Shown: positions 8,107 to 18,047 of the stretch, piece after piece
How the letters are laid out: each line of letters opens with the position of its first letter
Position numbering within the stretch: position 1 is the first letter of the stretch
Assembly (NCBI GenBank): GCA_039801725.1
Contig: JBDRVE010000001.1
Span: 41,168-105,167 of the forward strand
Length of the DNA: 64,000 nucleotides
Origin: a candidate division WOR-3 bacterium
Lineage (GTDB): Bacteria; Hydrothermota; Tepidihabitantia; Tepidihabitantales; DTDR01
Direction: 5' to 3'
Made by a program: the position numbers and the translations under genes
Notes under the pieces: model-generated
Told to the model about the DNA's origin: nothing
Seen by the model: the letters and a program-made list of their open reading frames with translations, nothing else
Databases searched by the model: none

Positions 8107-9012
8107 TTATAATTCAATTTTTATTTTTCTTATTATCTCTTTAATACTTTTAATCTCTTTTTCTTTTCCCCATTTTTTAATATCTTCAATAATTTTAATC
8201 ACCATAAAAGGATTTGATAAATTTAAACTACCAATCTCTACTAGTACTGCTCCACAAAACAAATATTCCAAAACATCTTGATAACTTCTAACTCCACCGC
8301 AACCAATTATTGGTATTTTAACAATGTTTCTAATTTTTGCAATAAGATAAAGAGCATAATATTTTAAAAAAGAACCAGAAATTCCGCCGCTTATTCCTCC
8401 CAAAAAGGGTTTCTGTCTTTCAATATCAATCACCAAACCGGGAATAGTATTAGTAATTGTTATAAAATCAGCGCCTCCTCTTTCGGCTGATTGAGCAATC
8501 ACAAGGGGGTTGCAAAAAAATGTTGGTATCTTAGCAATTATTGACTTTTTGGTTATCTTTTTTACTTCCTGACAAATATTTTCAACTAATTTTGGGTCCT
8601 GTCCTAAACTAATCCCTCCTTCTTTTATATTTGGACAAGAAAGATTCAATTCGTAAGCAGAAATTATCTCTTCCTCAACAATTTTTATCACATTAACTAT
8701 TTCCTCTAAAGAAGTCCCACCAACACTAACAATAAGATTGGTATCTAAATTTTTAAGGGTGGGTAAGATTTTATTTTTAAAATATATCGCTCCGGGATTT
8801 TCTAAACCAATAGAGTTAATAATACCGCCTTCAAATTCATAAATTCTTGGTGGCGGATTACCAACAATTGGGTTAAAAGTAATTGTTTTGGTGATAACTC
8901 CACCAGTTAAATTTATTATCTCTTTAAATTTTTGACCAAAACCATAAGTACCGCTGGCTAATAATATTGGATTTGGGAAAGTGATATCTTTAATTCTTTG
9001 GGCTAAATTCAT
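8107..9012 (-). CDS. pyrD: Dihydroorotate dehydrogenase, class 1B catalytic subunit
   Basis: FMN enzyme oxidising dihydroorotate to orotate in the cytoplasm. The 301 residues contain NLSCPN with the catalytic Cys of the 1B class, the FMN-binding IPIIGCGGVRSYQD block and the substrate-binding TITNTIPG. The adjoining pyrK confirms the NAD-dependent PyrDB-PyrK type, suited to anaerobes. Its start overlaps the pyrK stop by 4 bp. Confidence 0.95.
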   Translation of the reverse strand: MNLAQRIKDITFPNPILLASGTYGFGQKFKEIINLTGGVITKTITFNPIVGNPPPRIYEFEGGIINSIGLENPGAIYFKNKILPTLKNLDTNLIVSVGGTSLEEIVNVIKIVEEEIISAYELNLSCPNIKEGGISLGQDPKLVENICQEVKKITKKSIIAKIPTFFCNPLVIAQSAERGGADFITITNTIPGLVIDIERQKPFLGGISGGISGSFLKYYALYLIAKIRNIVKIPIIGCGGVRSYQDVLEYLFCGAVLVEIGSLNLSNPFMVIKIIEDIKKWGKEKEIKSIKEIIRKIKIEL

Positions 9013-9782
9013 AATAAAATCTCATTCAACATTAAACACGGACCTTCTTCACATAAATGGAGATAGGTTCCATCTTTTTTAGGAATCGCACATGCGGCAC
9101 ATAATCCAACACCACAGCCCATCCGTTCCTCTAAGAAACCATAAATTTTTATTTCCTCTTTCAAAAGGAATTTTATTTTTCTTAACATTTCAATAGGACC
9201 AGCAGAATAGACAATTTTAAACTCTTTTTCTTTTAATATATTAGTAAGACCATCGGAAACCTTTCCTTTCTCTCCATAACTCCCATCTTCTGTATAAAAG
9301 ATTAGTTTTTTTAAATTTAATTTTTCAAATCTTTCTTTTAAAATTAATTCTTCTTTCTTCTTCGCACCAAGAATAACATATAACTCTTTCTTATTATTAG
9401 AAAAAATTTTCGTAAGAAAATAAAGAGGAGCAATCCCTAAACCACCCCCCAAAATTAAAATATCTTTTTCTTCCGGTATTTCAATTGGTTTTCCTAAAGG
9501 TCCTAAAATATCTAACTCATCATCTTTCTTTAATTTACTTAACCAAAAAGTCCCTTGACCAACTACTCGAAAAATAAAAAAAATTTTATCTCCTTCTCGA
9601 TCAGCAATTGAAAAAGGTCTCCGCAAAAAAAATCCGTAATTATCTCCAATTTTTATATGAACAAATTGACCGATTTTACTGTTTTTAGCAATTTTCTCTG
9701 TTGTCAACCAAAAACCAATAATCTTATCAGAAAAATCTATTCTTTTTTTTATTTTCACTTTCTCCCAAAAAATTCCATTCAT
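9009..9782 (-). CDS. pyrK: Dihydroorotate dehydrogenase electron-transfer subunit
   Basis: FAD and [2Fe-2S] subunit that passes electrons from PyrD to NAD+. FAD binding is seen in FFLRRPFSIAD, NAD binding in ILILGGGLGIAPLYFL, and the cluster ligands in MGCGVGLCAACAIP plus LHLCEEGPC (four Cys). The 257 residues are typical. It overlaps both neighbours by 4 bp, between the TPR lipoprotein and pyrD. Confidence 0.95.
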   Translation of the reverse strand: MNGIFWEKVKIKKRIDFSDKIIGFWLTTEKIAKNSKIGQFVHIKIGDNYGFFLRRPFSIADREGDKIFFIFRVVGQGTFWLSKLKKDDELDILGPLGKPIEIPEEKDILILGGGLGIAPLYFLTKIFSNNKKELYVILGAKKKEELILKERFEKLNLKKLIFYTEDGSYGEKGKVSDGLTNILKEKEFKIVYSAGPIEMLRKIKFLLKEEIKIYGFLEERMGCGVGLCAACAIPKKDGTYLHLCEEGPCLMLNEILL

Positions 9783-11053
9783 TTTTTTAAAATCTCCTTT
9801 GCCTTTTTCGCGTACTCACTTCCCGGAAATTCCTCAATAACTTCTTGAAAAAGCTTTTCGCCTCTTTCTTTATCAATTTTCGTATAATAAAGATAAGCCG
9901 AAGCGAATTTTGCTTTTAAAGCATATTTACTATTTGGATAATTTTTATAAATTTTCTCATATTCTTTTAAGGCTAAAGAGTTATTATTTAAAGAAAGAAG
10001 ATAAATTTCCGCTAATTTAAGATGATAAAAAGCTGGCTCCAAAGTATCTTCGGCTACTGAATTTAATACCTTTTTAAGTAAGTTTCTTTTCCCATTTATT
10101 ATTAAGCCCAGTTCCGATTGAGGATTTTTTTGATAAGAAGAGTCATAATAGACTAAAGCACTATCAAATATCCCTTTTTCTTCCCAATATTCTCCAATGA
10201 GATAATAAGCCATTTGGGCTTCATTACCCTTAACTTTAGTAAGATTTAAAAAAGCCTTTTTCTCATCTTTAAGCAATAGATAAATCTTACCAATGGTTAA
10301 ATAAAGCAAATTGTTTAAATCTGGATAACGGTCTAAATATCTCTCCAATTTTTTTAGATAAATTTTAAGAGTTTCCTGATCTTCGCTATTTAAACAATCT
10401 ACCATCTGTGTAAGAATTTTAATTCTCTCCTTTTCATCTTTTTCAATTTCAAATAACTCATTATAAAAATTTTTTGCTTCGACTAATTTACCCAATTCTT
10501 TTTTTGCCTCGGCAATTTTTAATAGACCTTCTTTTCTTAAAGGATGTTTTTTAAAATTATTTATAAAACTGGTCATGGAATCTAAAAATATTTGGTAATT
10601 TTTTTGAAAATAATAAACCATTGCTATTTGGTATTTAGCGAAGGTTGAATATTTTCCTTTATCATCACTGAGATTTCTTAAAATCTCCATTGCCTTCGGG
10701 TATTCTTTAAGTTCCAAATAAGTAAGGGCTTGGTAATAAAGAGCCTCCTCTCTTTTTTTATGATTAGGAAAATAAGATAAAAATATATCAAGTTGTTCAA
10801 GAGCCTTTTTATACTCTTTTAAATAATAATTGCTAACCGCGATAATAAAAAGAGCATCGCCCTCCCATTTAGAATTAGGATATTTAACTAAAAGCAAATT
10901 ACTTTTTTCTTTTGCTTTATTAAATTTTATTTGTGCCTCACTAATATTTTTTGTTTTTAAACCTTCTTGAAAAAATTTATTGGCATTATAAAACAGATTA
11001 AAATAAGCACAATTAATCAAAAAAAGAATCAAAATTATAAGCAGTTTTCGCAT
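9779..11053 (-). CDS. TPR-repeat lipoprotein (BamD/YbgF-like)
   Basis: A 424-residue exported protein with a lipoprotein signal (MRKLLIILILFLINC; likely lipidated Cys15). It then has many tetratricopeptide repeats across the whole length, for example ALFIIAVSNYYLKEYKKALE, EALYYQALTYLELKEYPKAM and KYALKAKFASAYLYYTKID. BamD and CpoB-type proteins of the outer-membrane assembly machinery look like this, although this one is longer. Periplasmic scaffolding is likely; the exact partner is not visible. It lies between ndk and pyrK and overlaps pyrK by 4 bp. Confidence 0.7.
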   Translation of the reverse strand: MRKLLIILILFLINCAYFNLFYNANKFFQEGLKTKNISEAQIKFNKAKEKSNLLLVKYPNSKWEGDALFIIAVSNYYLKEYKKALEQLDIFLSYFPNHKKREEALYYQALTYLELKEYPKAMEILRNLSDDKGKYSTFAKYQIAMVYYFQKNYQIFLDSMTSFINNFKKHPLRKEGLLKIAEAKKELGKLVEAKNFYNELFEIEKDEKERIKILTQMVDCLNSEDQETLKIYLKKLERYLDRYPDLNNLLYLTIGKIYLLLKDEKKAFLNLTKVKGNEAQMAYYLIGEYWEEKGIFDSALVYYDSSYQKNPQSELGLIINGKRNLLKKVLNSVAEDTLEPAFYHLKLAEIYLLSLNNNSLALKEYEKIYKNYPNSKYALKAKFASAYLYYTKIDKERGEKLFQEVIEEFPGSEYAKKAKEILKK

Positions 11054-11060
11054 TACCCTT

Positions 11061-11474
11061 TTAAATTGCTATTTCTGGAAAGAAAAATTTTATCTCTCTT
11101 TCTACATCCTCTTCTGGATTTGCAGCGTGAACCACATTTTCTTGAACTGAACTGCCGAACTCCCGCCGAATAGTGCCTTCGACCGCCTTTTTGGGATCAG
11201 TAGCACCTACTACTTTCCGAAGCCTCTCACGAGCATTTTCACCTTCCAAAAGGAGAACAACAATGGGACCACTTGCCATAAATTCACAAAGGGAGAGATA
11301 GAAATCTTTTCCTTGATGAATTTTATAAAACTCCTTAGCCTGTTCAACTGTTAACTTCAAAAACTTGATATCCAGAATATCAAAACTTTCCTTTTCTATC
11401 CGCAAGATAATCTGACCAATTAATTTTCTTTTTACTCCATCGGGCTTAATAATCAATAAAGTCTTTTCCCTCAT
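11061..11474 (-). CDS. ndk: Nucleoside diphosphate kinase
   Basis: Transfers gamma phosphate among NTPs and NDPs through a phosphohistidine. The 137 residues show KTLLIIKPDGVKR at the start and the active-site block ENVVHAANPEEDVEREI with the catalytic His in VVHAANPE (the family usually has HGSDS; A-A replaces G-S here). GATDPKKAVEGTIRREFG is canonical. It starts immediately after the preceding barrel gene, in a unit that also makes UMP. Confidence 0.95.
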   Translation of the reverse strand: MREKTLLIIKPDGVKRKLIGQIILRIEKESFDILDIKFLKLTVEQAKEFYKIHQGKDFYLSLCEFMASGPIVVLLLEGENARERLRKVVGATDPKKAVEGTIRREFGSSVQENVVHAANPEEDVEREIKFFFPEIAI

Positions 11475-12452
11475 TTAACTCCCCCATCTTCTTACTCGCT
11501 TACGCCAAAATTCTTCAAAAAGAGTATTAAATTTAAAAGCAAAAAGTATTTCTGATAAATTCCCTTTTCGGTGATAACCTATTGATAATTCCGGATAAAA
11601 ACTGCCGTAATTCTTAATAATTATTTCCGAAAGCACGTCCAAATAAATTTTTTTTATATCTTTTAAAGAAAAGCCAATGCTTATTCTGTTTATCCGATTT
11701 AAGAAAGAGAAATCCAAAGAAAAAGAAAAAGTATTTTTTAAAGGAAAAAGCAAACTATCTTGCTGATAAAAATAACTGGAACTAAATCGAAAATTATCTT
11801 TTAGATAAATACTGAAAAAAATTTTAAAATCTGGTTTTAAAAGATATTTTTTGGATCTTCTCTTTTCTTTTATCTCTTTTAAAAAATTATTTTGAAAACC
11901 TAAAGAGAATCTATTTAATTTTAAAAGAAAACCCAATTTAAAATTTTTGCCAACATAATCATAAGAAACTGTTTCGCAAGCAAAAATGTTTTTATCTTTT
12001 TCTACAGCAAAGATTTCTAAATTATTTCCCAAGTTAAAATTTCCTTCACCGAATAAGAAAAGATTATTAAAAGTTTTAGCAAGAATAAGACCAAAATTAT
12101 AAATTCCACCTTGTGAAGTGACATGCCAAAAATACCCTTCTTTTTTAAAATTTTCTGGTTGGTAATATATATCATATTCTTGATTTAAATATTCATCTAT
12201 TTTTAAACCAATATGATAAGTTTTCAAAAAGGGAATAAAAAAATAAAACTCTTCAGGGTGAAAATTAAAAACTAATCTTTTTTCCTTATCTGCCATTCCT
12301 AAAAAAAAGCAATTACTAAAAGAAAAAAATACCTTGGTTTTAGGAGTGAAAAATAGATCTTCTTTCTTAAATAAAAATTTATCTTTTTCTTGTCCAAAAA
12401 AAAGGGGGTTAAAAAAAGATTGGCTTAAAAGATAAAAAACAAGTAAATTCAT
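11475..12452 (-). CDS. Predicted outer-membrane beta-barrel protein, unknown function
   Basis: 325 residues with a short signal peptide (MNLLVFYLLSQS) and dense alternating aromatic strands such as YNFGLILAKTFNNLFLFGEG, FKLGFLLKLNRFSLGFQ and SFSLDFSFLNRINRISIGFS, characteristic of PorV/PorQ-like barrels of FCB bacteria. I cannot name a family. It overlaps the preceding lipoprotein gene by 4 bp and touches ndk, so it is an internal member of the rpmF-pyr unit. Confidence 0.5.
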   Translation of the reverse strand: MNLLVFYLLSQSFFNPLFFGQEKDKFLFKKEDLFFTPKTKVFFSFSNCFFLGMADKEKRLVFNFHPEEFYFFIPFLKTYHIGLKIDEYLNQEYDIYYQPENFKKEGYFWHVTSQGGIYNFGLILAKTFNNLFLFGEGNFNLGNNLEIFAVEKDKNIFACETVSYDYVGKNFKLGFLLKLNRFSLGFQNNFLKEIKEKRRSKKYLLKPDFKIFFSIYLKDNFRFSSSYFYQQDSLLFPLKNTFSFSLDFSFLNRINRISIGFSLKDIKKIYLDVLSEIIIKNYGSFYPELSIGYHRKGNLSEILFAFKFNTLFEEFWRKRVRRWGS

Positions 12453-13555
12453 GGCCTTTCTTTTGGTTTCAAGAAATAAAAAATTTCAATCTTTGGAATT
12501 TTTTCATTTTGATTTTTAAGTAAAAGAAATCGAGGATAAGAACCAAAAGGATAAAGAGAAACAAATAATCCAAAATTAGAATCAGGTTTTTCCCGCCAGA
12601 AATTAATTAAATTTTTAATATCAATTTTTATTAATGAATCTTCTTTAAAGAACAGAGTTCTCTTAAAAATTTCGTAAGGGGTATTTTCTCTATTTATCGA
12701 ATAATCCTTAATAAGTTTTAATATAACAATTTCATTAGTATCCACAGGAAAATAAGTATTATCAATTTTCGGATATAAAAATAAATCAGCATTAATAATA
12801 GTGGCTTCTTGAGGAAGATCACCTAAATCAAATTTTAAATAACTAAAAAAGGAATAACCACTGCCAATAACCAAATAATTTTCAGGAATTTCAAAAAGGG
12901 TATCAACAATATAAGCATTGGCTATTGGATAAAAGATGGTTTCTCTACTTTCTTTTTTAAAATAAATTTTGGGTGGTTTAATTTCGGTCCGACTGTAAAA
13001 AGAAATAAATTTCTCGACTGTCTCCTGAGGAATTAAAATAATTCCACAATTAATTTTAAAGAGAGTATCAAAATAATGAGAGTTTAATTCAATTATTGTT
13101 GAGTCTTCGTTTGCTTCTCCTTCTCCCAACAAAACTTCGTGATAATCACCGCCGTAATTAATCCAACGAACATTAGCCCTGGCCAATTTCCAAGTTACCT
13201 CATTTTCGTCCCATTCTAAAAATAGAGGATATACTTTAAATTTTACCGGAGAAAAATATCTGGCTTTGGGATAAAGAATAAGTTTAATCTTTTCGCTATT
13301 TTTAAACGAAGTATCTAAAGGAAAATTTAATAGAACTCGACATTCATAAAAACTGTTTTTTCCTAAAAATAAACCTTGGACTCCACCACAAGGATAAAAT
13401 TTACCAATTTTATCAAATTGACAAGGACTAAGAAAAATTAAAGTATCTTTGCCAACTTTTTCCTTTATCCCCTCTTTACCAACTTGGGTAATCTCGCAAG
13501 AAAAGAAGATTAGCAAGATAAAAAAAATTGAAAGAGAAAATTTTTCAATTTTCAT
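12449..13555 (-). CDS. Lipoprotein with two DNRLRE-like domains
   Basis: 368 residues. A hydrophobic signal ends in FFSC (likely lipidated Cys20). Two similar halves follow (about residues 37-200 and 210-360), each ending in a jelly-roll-like region. WDENEVTWKLARANVRWINY in the first half resembles the W-x-E-x-x-VTW motif of DNRLRE surface modules, and the second half has SYLKFDLGDLPQEATIINAD. An extracytoplasmic binding or structural role is likely. The start overlaps the plsX stop by 11 bp. Confidence 0.6.
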   Translation of the reverse strand: MKIEKFSLSIFFILLIFFSCEITQVGKEGIKEKVGKDTLIFLSPCQFDKIGKFYPCGGVQGLFLGKNSFYECRVLLNFPLDTSFKNSEKIKLILYPKARYFSPVKFKVYPLFLEWDENEVTWKLARANVRWINYGGDYHEVLLGEGEANEDSTIIELNSHYFDTLFKINCGIILIPQETVEKFISFYSRTEIKPPKIYFKKESRETIFYPIANAYIVDTLFEIPENYLVIGSGYSFFSYLKFDLGDLPQEATIINADLFLYPKIDNTYFPVDTNEIVILKLIKDYSINRENTPYEIFKRTLFFKEDSLIKIDIKNLINFWREKPDSNFGLFVSLYPFGSYPRFLLLKNQNEKIPKIEIFYFLKPKERP

Positions 13556-14558
13556 TTTTGGTATTGAGATAAAAGGGTAAATTTTCTCTTAAAAATTGTA
13601 CTAAATTAGTTTGAGCAAAAAAAACAGCAGTTTGAATAGCATTTTTAATTGCCTTTTCATTACTCCTTCCGTGAGCCACCACTACTGTACCATTAATCCC
13701 TAATAAAATTCCGCCTCCCTGTTCTTCATAGTTAAGTTTTTCAATAAATTCTTCTAAAACCGGTTTAGAAAACCATCTTCTCATCCGATATTTTGTTTCT
13801 GAAGAGAAATAATCTTTCAATGCTTGATTAAGAGTTTCCACAATTCCTTCACCAAATTTTAAAAGGATATTACCCACAAAACCATCACACACAATCACAT
13901 CGGCGATTCCTTTAAATATTTCACAACCTTCAATATTACCAATAAAGTTTAAAGGCGAATTTTTTAATAAATTATAACCTTGTTGATATAATTCACTTCC
14001 TTTATTTTCTTCTTTCCCAATATTTAGCAACCCAACACTAGGATTCGCTTTTTTAAATAATAACTCATAGGTTAAAGAACCTAAAATCGCAAACTGTTGA
14101 AGATTAATTGGTTTTACTGTTGGATTAGCACCCGCATCAATTAAAAGAGAAAATCCCACTTTAGTAGGCAAAATAATGCCAATCGCCGGTCGCAAAATTC
14201 CAGGCAAAGTTCCTAAAATTTTTAAAGCAACTACCAATAGACTCCCGGTATCTCCAGCACTTACTGCCGCAGAAACCTTGTTTTCTTTTAGAAGAGAGAT
14301 GGTATTGACAATTGAATTATTAACCTTTTTTCTCCATAATTCTACCGGTGATTCCAAAGAAAAGGAAATTGTCTCACACTCCAAAAATTCAATCCGTTCA
14401 CCAAACTTCTCCTTCAAGGAAGCAAGTGGAAATAACTCTTTTTTACCAATAAGAATAATACCTAAATCCAAATTTTCTTCCAAAGCCTTTTCTACTCCTA
14501 AGATTTCCGGTTTAGGTGCTAAATCACTTCCTAAACCATCGACAGCAATTTTTATCAT
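13545..14558 (-). CDS. plsX: Phosphate acyltransferase PlsX
   Basis: Makes acyl-phosphate from acyl-ACP for phosphatidic acid synthesis, acting at the inner face of the membrane. The 337 residues open with [18 protein letters not shown] (family usually DAMGGD) and contain [33 protein letters not shown] and the C-terminal [17 protein letters not shown]. rpmF lies directly upstream with a 4-bp overlap, the classical pair. fabH and fabD, often next, are absent. Confidence 0.95.
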   Translation of the reverse strand: MIKIAVDGLGSDLAPKPEILGVEKALEENLDLGIILIGKKELFPLASLKEKFGERIEFLECETISFSLESPVELWRKKVNNSIVNTISLLKENKVSAAVSAGDTGSLLVVALKILGTLPGILRPAIGIILPTKVGFSLLIDAGANPTVKPINLQQFAILGSLTYELLFKKANPSVGLLNIGKEENKGSELYQQGYNLLKNSPLNFIGNIEGCEIFKGIADVIVCDGFVGNILLKFGEGIVETLNQALKDYFSSETKYRMRRWFSKPVLEEFIEKLNYEEQGGGILLGINGTVVVAHGRSNEKAIKNAIQTAVFFAQTNLVQFLRENLPFYLNTKNEN

Positions 14559-14743
14559 TCTTCTTTTTTACTTACCACTATTACCTCTTTTCCTTTATAA
14601 TACCCACAATGGGGACATACTGTATGGGGCAATTTAAATTGGTGACAATGAGGACATTCTACCCATTGAGGAGTTTTTAATTTCCAATGGGTTCTTCTTT
14701 TTCTGCCTCTTGATTTAGAATGTCTTCTTTTTGGAACTGGCAT
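14555..14743 (-). CDS. rpmF: 50S ribosomal protein L32
   Basis: 62-residue L32 with [17 protein letters not shown] at the N-terminus and two CxxC knuckles ([19 protein letters not shown]) that bind zinc. It is the first gene of the ten-gene unit ending in pyrE. A consensus promoter at 14766-14793 and an AAGGAGAGG SD give a leader of about 22 nt. Confidence 0.96.
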   Translation of the reverse strand: MPVPKRRHSKSRGRKRRTHWKLKTPQWVECPHCHQFKLPHTVCPHCGYYKGKEVIVVSKKEE

Positions 14744-14765
14744 ATCCTCTCCTTTTTAAAAAATT

Positions 14766-14793
14766 ATTATAATTAGAAATTTAAAAATGTCAA
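14766..14793 (-). promoter_or_regulatory. Promoter of the rpmF-plsX-ndk-pyr unit
   Basis: Minus-strand TTGACA (14788-14793), 16-nt spacer, TATAAT (14766-14771): both boxes match consensus. The gap to the rpmF ATG is 22 nt and contains an SD. It diverges from the smc promoter 22 bp away. Confidence 0.85.
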
Positions 14794-14815
14794 TTTATAA
14801 TGTTAACCAAACTCT

Positions 14816-14843
14816 TTGACATTCAGATAAAATTTTTTATAAT
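14816..14843 (+). promoter_or_regulatory. Consensus leaderless promoter of smc
   Basis: TTGACA (14816-14821), 16-nt spacer, TATAAT (14838-14843), then 7 nt to the ATG at 14851. The expected transcription start coincides with the start codon and no SD exists. Confidence 0.85.
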
Positions 14844-14850
14844 TTTAAAA

Positions 14851-17800
14851 ATGCGGATTAAAGAGTTAAGTATTTTCGGATTTAAATCTTTTCCTGAAAA
14901 AGTTCGTATTTTATTCCCCAAAGGGATTACTGCGATCCTAGGACCAAATGGTTGTGGAAAAACCAACATTTTTGATGCTTTTCGTTGGGTATTAGGTGAA
15001 CAATCTCTCACCTTATTACGGTGTAGTAAAACCGAAGAGTTAATTTTTAGTGGCACCAAGGAAATTCCGCCGTTAAATTATTGTGAAGTAAAATTAATCA
15101 TCGAAAACGAAGGAGAATGGCAAGAATATGGTAACGAGATCGAAATAAAAAGATGTTATTACCGTTCAGGTGAAAGTGAATATTTTATTAATCGGCAACC
15201 CTGTCGTTTAAAAGATATCGAAGCTCTCTTTGGTAAGGTTGGCTCTTATGTTTATTCTATATTTGATATTGCCCAAATGCGCAGGATTATCCAAGGAGAA
15301 GTGAAAGAATTATTCTTTGAAGTAGCAAATTTAAAAGAATATTTCGAAAATAGAAAAGAAATAGATAAAAAATTAATAAATTTGAATCAGGAATTAGAAA
15401 ATTTAGAAATAATCATTAAAGAGAAACAACGAATTGTCCGGAACCTCCAAAGGCAAGTAAGAATATTTAACGAATATTTACAATTAAAAGAAAAAGAAAA
15501 GGAGTATCAACAAAAATTGCTTATTAAGGAAATCAAAAATCAAGAAGAAAAAAGAGAAAAATTAAAAAAAGAAATTTCGGAATACTTAGAAAAAATTTCT
15601 CAAAAAGAAAAAGAGATAGAAATTTTGAGTGAAGAAATTAATAAAAACCAACGCCAAATTACCGAACTTAAAGATCAACAAGAAAATATTCATCATATTT
15701 ATCAAAATTTATTAAATGAATTAAACTCTTTAGAAAAAGAAAAAATTATTTACGAAGAACGAATTAATTTTTTATCAAAAGAGTTAACCGAAAGGGAAAA
15801 CCAAAAGGAAAATTTATTATCTTGGCAAAAAAATTTAACCGAAGAGATTAAATTGCTAAAAGAAGATTTAATAAAAATTAATTTTGAAAAAGAAGCCTTA
15901 GAAACCAAAATTAAAGAGTTTCAAAAAGAAATCCAAGAAAAAGAAGCAAAAATAACTGAGATAGAAAAAGAAATAAAGATTCTTTGGGAGACTTTAAAAG
16001 AAAATTTTGAAAAAAATAAAAAAGAAGAAACTTTCTTATTTCAAATAAATCAAGAAATAAACAAAATTGATGAAGAATTAAGGGAAAGAAAAAAAGAAAT
16101 CAAAGAATTAGAAACGGAACTAAAAGAGATAGAAGAAAAGATAGTTAAAAAAGAAGAGCTCATTGCTGAATTAAAAGAAAAATATCTTTTTTTTATAGAA
16201 AAAGAAAAAAGAGAAAAAAGAGAATTAATAAAAGAGCAATTGGGAGAAAATTTTTTGGGAACTTTAGCAGAATTTTTAGAAATTGAACCCGGTTACGAGA
16301 TTTTAGTTGATAAATTATTAAAAGGCTATTTAAATTTTTATTTAATAAAAAATCTTTCCTTTTTATTAGAAAACAATTCTCTTGATTTTATCAATCATAT
16401 TAACAGTGGATTTATCTCATTATCTTCTGAGAAAAATTGCAAAAATTTAACCTCTCTCGGGAAAAAATCACCTATACCTTTAAAAAATTTTGTAAAATTC
16501 AAGGAAAATTGTCCTTCTTTCATCAAAGAGAAAATTATCGAATGTTATTTGGTAGACAATTTAACGGAAGCTTGTTATTTTTATTTAAAAAACCCTAATT
16601 TTACTTATATTACTAAAAAAGAAGAAATTTTAACAAAAGAAGGTGTTATCGACTTACAGAAAATTAAAAATTGGGAAGTTCCTCCTACAGAATTATTAAA
16701 AATTTATTGGGAAATTTATCATTTAAATAACTTATCAGAAATTTATAATCAAAAGAAGAAAGCAATTTTACAATTAGAAGAAGAAATAAAAGAAAAAATT
16801 AATAAATTAAATTCTTTTTCCAACCAAAGAGAAGAAATAAAAGAAAAAATTAATAAAATAAAAGAAGAGGAAATTTACTTAAGAGAACAACTTAAAAACA
16901 AAGAAGAAAATTTAAATTTTTTAAAGCAAGAATTCAAATCAAAAAATGAAGCACTTCAGATGCTTATTAATGAACTTTTTAAATTAAAAGAAAATTGTTA
17001 CCAAAAAGAGCAAAAAGTATATGAAAAAGAAATTGAAGAAGAAAAAGTTAAAAAAGAATTAGAGATATTAATAGAAAAAGTAAAAAGAATCAAGGAAGAG
17101 TTTTTAGAAGGAGAAAAGAAAAAAAAGGAATTATTAAATAGAATTTCTCAATTACAAAAAGAGATCCTCACTGTTGAAAAACAACTACCTGAAAAAACAA
17201 TCAATCTTCTTCTAAGTGAAATTCAAGAAAAAAATAAAAAAATCAACGAGTATCAAAAAGAAATCTCTTTGATAAAAGATAATCTTACTAACTGCCAAAT
17301 TGTTTTAGCAGGTATTGAGAAAGAATTAGAAATAAATATGAATAACCTTAAAGAATTTAATAGTAGTTTTTCATGGGAAGAGATCGCCACTTCTTCTATC
17401 GATTATGAGAAGGAATTAGAAAATATCCGCAAGAAAATTTTAGAAATTGGTAATGTTAACCCATTGGCAACGGAAGATTATAATTACGAAAAGAATGAAT
17501 TATTAAAGCTTTTAGAACAAAAAAAAGACATATTAAAGGGAATAACTAACTTAAAAAAAACTGCGGAAGAACTCGAAAGAAAAGCAAAAGAAATTTTTTA
17601 TAATGTCTTCCAAAAAGTAAGAGAAGGATTTAAAAAAACTTTTATTGAAATCTTTACCGAAGGAGAAGCTGACATCATCCTTTCCCAACCCGAAAATCCT
17701 TTCGACTCTTCCGTTATAATCACTGCTAAACCAAAAGGAAAAAATCCTAAAAGATTGGAACACCTTTCGGACGGTGAGAAGGCTTTGTTAGCCCTTTCTT

Positions 17801-18039
17801 TACTTTTTTCTTTTTACCGAATTAAAAGAACGCCCTTTTTATTTTTAGATGAAGTAGACGCTCCTTTAGACGACATAAATGTTCGAAGGTTTGTTAAATT
17901 TTTAAAAGAGTTGTCTAAAGAAACACAAATAATAATTATCACTCATAATCGATTAACTTTAGAAAATGCCGATGTTCTTTTAGGGGTAACTAATCCTCAA
18001 CCAGGTGTTTCAAAAGTATATACAATAAAAGTTGATTAA
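14851..18039 (+). CDS. smc: Chromosome segregation ATPase SMC
   Basis: Chromosome-compacting ATPase of 1062 residues, shorter than the ~1180 of most bacterial SMCs. Order: Walker A GPNGCGKT (31-38), long lysine/glutamate coiled coil, hinge (about 460-620, starting ENFLGTLAEFLEIEPGYE), second coiled coil, C-terminal signature and Walker B LFLDEVDAPLDD. The ABC signature reads LSDGEKALLAL; LSGGE is usual. I chose ATG 14851 over an upstream in-frame ATG at 14800 because MRIKELSIFGFKSF is the family start and lies 7 nt behind the promoter. ftsY follows after 8 nt, a common pairing. Confidence 0.95.
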   Translation: MRIKELSIFGFKSFPEKVRILFPKGITAILGPNGCGKTNIFDAFRWVLGEQSLTLLRCSKTEELIFSGTKEIPPLNYCEVKLIIENEGEWQEYGNEIEIKRCYYRSGESEYFINRQPCRLKDIEALFGKVGSYVYSIFDIAQMRRIIQGEVKELFFEVANLKEYFENRKEIDKKLINLNQELENLEIIIKEKQRIVRNLQRQVRIFNEYLQLKEKEKEYQQKLLIKEIKNQEEKREKLKKEISEYLEKISQKEKEIEILSEEINKNQRQITELKDQQENIHHIYQNLLNELNSLEKEKIIYEERINFLSKELTERENQKENLLSWQKNLTEEIKLLKEDLIKINFEKEALETKIKEFQKEIQEKEAKITEIEKEIKILWETLKENFEKNKKEETFLFQINQEINKIDEELRERKKEIKELETELKEIEEKIVKKEELIAELKEKYLFFIEKEKREKRELIKEQLGENFLGTLAEFLEIEPGYEILVDKLLKGYLNFYLIKNLSFLLENNSLDFINHINSGFISLSSEKNCKNLTSLGKKSPIPLKNFVKFKENCPSFIKEKIIECYLVDNLTEACYFYLKNPNFTYITKKEEILTKEGVIDLQKIKNWEVPPTELLKIYWEIYHLNNLSEIYNQKKKAILQLEEEIKEKINKLNSFSNQREEIKEKINKIKEEEIYLREQLKNKEENLNFLKQEFKSKNEALQMLINELFKLKENCYQKEQKVYEKEIEEEKVKKELEILIEKVKRIKEEFLEGEKKKKELLNRISQLQKEILTVEKQLPEKTINLLLSEIQEKNKKINEYQKEISLIKDNLTNCQIVLAGIEKELEINMNNLKEFNSSFSWEEIATSSIDYEKELENIRKKILEIGNVNPLATEDYNYEKNELLKLLEQKKDILKGITNLKKTAEELERKAKEIFYNVFQKVREGFKKTFIEIFTEGEADIILSQPENPFDSSVIITAKPKGKNPKRLEHLSDGEKALLALSLLFSFYRIKRTPFLFLDEVDAPLDDINVRRFVKFLKELSKETQIIIITHNRLTLENADVLLGVTNPQPGVSKVYTIKVD

Positions 18040-18047
18040 AGAATATC

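Noticed and set aside
14800..14850. Upstream in-frame ATG extending SMC by 17 residues
   Set aside because: It lies upstream of the -35 box of the consensus promoter, and the family N-terminus begins at 14851.
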